The notes under the pieces were generated by a model. The model was not told where the DNA came from. It searched no databases and saw nothing but the letters and a program-made list of their open reading frames with translations. 5,653 nucleotides of DNA from Nitrospirota bacterium (GTDB taxonomy: Bacteria > Nitrospirota > Thermodesulfovibrionia > Thermodesulfovibrionales > UBA6898), in NCBI GenBank assembly GCA_029858145.1, contig JAOUFP010000213.1:1-5653 (forward strand). The letters are read 5' to 3'. How positions within the stretch are numbered: position 1 is the stretch's first letter; every line of letters starts with the position of its first letter. The position numbers and the translations under genes were made by a program. This document shows positions 5,055 through 5,653 of this stretch, one piece after another.

Positions 5055-5513
5055 GTGACGAACAGCGATCAGGACAGGTATTTTATGAGGCTGGCTTTGA
5101 AAGAAGCCGGCCTTGCTTTTCAGATGGGTGAAGTTCCTGTCGGCGCCATCCTCGTAAAAGACGGAGAAGTTGTAAGTTCCTCCCATAACCTCAGGGAAAC
5201 CCTGAAAGACCCTTCAGCGCATGCCGAGATACTGGCCCTCAGGGATGCCACAAAAATATCAGACAGCTGGCGTTTGTCGGGTGCGACGCTCTATGTCACC
5301 AAGGAGCCGTGCATTATGTGCGCCGGGGCCCTTGTGAACTCGCGCGTAGCGCGTCTGGTGTATGGATGCAGGGACGAAAAGGCAGGCGGGGTCGACAGCC
5401 TGTACCGTATCCTCAGTGACGGGAGACTGAACCACAGGGTCGAGGTTGTCTCCGGAGTGCTCGGGGATGAATGTGCTGCGCTGCTCAGACAATTCTTCAG
5501 GGAACGCAGGTGA
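5055..5513 (+). CDS. tadA: tRNA-specific adenosine deaminase TadA
   Basis: TadA converts A34 of tRNA-Arg(ACG) to inosine so that one tRNA can read CGU, CGC and CGA. The 152-residue protein has the zinc deaminase motifs HAEIL (56-60; His56 ligand, Glu58 proton shuttle) and PCIMCAGAL (85-93; ligands Cys86 and Cys89). It also shows the TadA-type GEVPVGAILV (25-34), Asn45 in SHNLRE, and the SRVARLVYGCRDEKAGGVDSL segment (96-116) that separates tRNA deaminases from cytidine or guanine deaminases. I chose the GTG at 5055 because it includes the conserved RYFMRLALKEA helix. The ATG at 5085 would cut into it. The Shine-Dalgarno is weak (AAGCGG, 5047-5052). The short distance from the tRNA means that its 5' UTR is created by tRNA 3' processing if the two are co-transcribed. 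Confidence 0.95.
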   Translation: MTNSDQDRYFMRLALKEAGLAFQMGEVPVGAILVKDGEVVSSSHNLRETLKDPSAHAEILALRDATKISDSWRLSGATLYVTKEPCIMCAGALVNSRVARLVYGCRDEKAGGVDSLYRILSDGRLNHRVEVVSGVLGDECAALLRQFFRERR

Positions 5514-5653
5514 TGCCTCCCGCCGGACCGCCAAAACGCCCTGCCGCCGCCGGAAACCTTTACTGCAGCAGGAAGAAATATAACAGCGTTTTCCTGTAAA
5601 ATAGAACGTTAAAGAGAAGGGCCTGGTGTCAGAGACGGCAGGGCGTATTAATA

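Noticed and set aside
5514..5653. Possible SRP RNA (ffs) start or another gene after tadA, with TAAAAT at 5597-5602 as a -10 box
   Set aside because: ffs often follows tadA in other bacteria, but no conserved SRP core (GGAAGC-type tetraloop region) is visible before the window ends, and no matching -35 box is present.

Overview
The window is a tightly packed bacterial chromosome segment with every gene on the + strand. Several features fit an anaerobic, sulfide-exposed bacterium: a class 1B-type dihydroorotate dehydrogenase, an archaeal/anaerobe-type SAM hydroxide adenosyltransferase, an IscR-like regulator with a minimal isc-type cluster, and a DUF2155 lipoprotein. The protein sequences look most like Nitrospirota (Thermodesulfovibrio-type) or the former Deltaproteobacteria. 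This placement comes from remembered family resemblance, not from a search.

Layout. (1) 2-1460: the 3' part of pyrD overlaps a SAM hydroxide adenosyltransferase gene by 11 nt. (2) 1461-1807: a 347-nt gap holding a REP-like dispersed repeat, a small inverted repeat and, next to the following gene, a promoter overlapped by a good match to an IscR type 1 operator. (3) 1808-4087: four overlapping or nearly touching genes encoding an Fe-S-binding Rrf2/IscR regulator, a TusA-like protein, an IscS/NifS-like protein and an IscU scaffold. (4) 4283-5513: tRNA-Ser(GCU), a DUF2155 lipoprotein, tRNA-Arg(ACG) and tadA, with gaps of only 15-32 nt. (5) 5514-5653: a tail with no gene I can support.

The main point of interest is the Fe-S cluster. 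The IscS-like protein keeps the fold signatures and the mobile-loop cysteine. It has Gln where the PLP-binding lysine should be, and it also lacks the Thr, Asn, Gln and Ser that normally contact PLP and the Arg that holds the substrate carboxylate. It is therefore unlikely to be an ordinary cysteine desulfurase. Archaeoglobus fulgidus IscS, which has Asp in place of the lysine and is reported to lack desulfurase activity while still forming a complex with IscU, is a precedent. The downstream IscU looks fully functional, and a TusA-like sulfur carrier lies between regulator and IscS-like gene. My inference is a self-regulated scaffold system in which sulfur comes from sulfide or a persulfide carrier instead of from cysteine.

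Two other points stand out. The tRNA-Arg whose A34 is the substrate of TadA lies 15 nt upstream of tadA. The SAM hydroxide adenosyltransferase carries Gln in place of a conserved active-site His.
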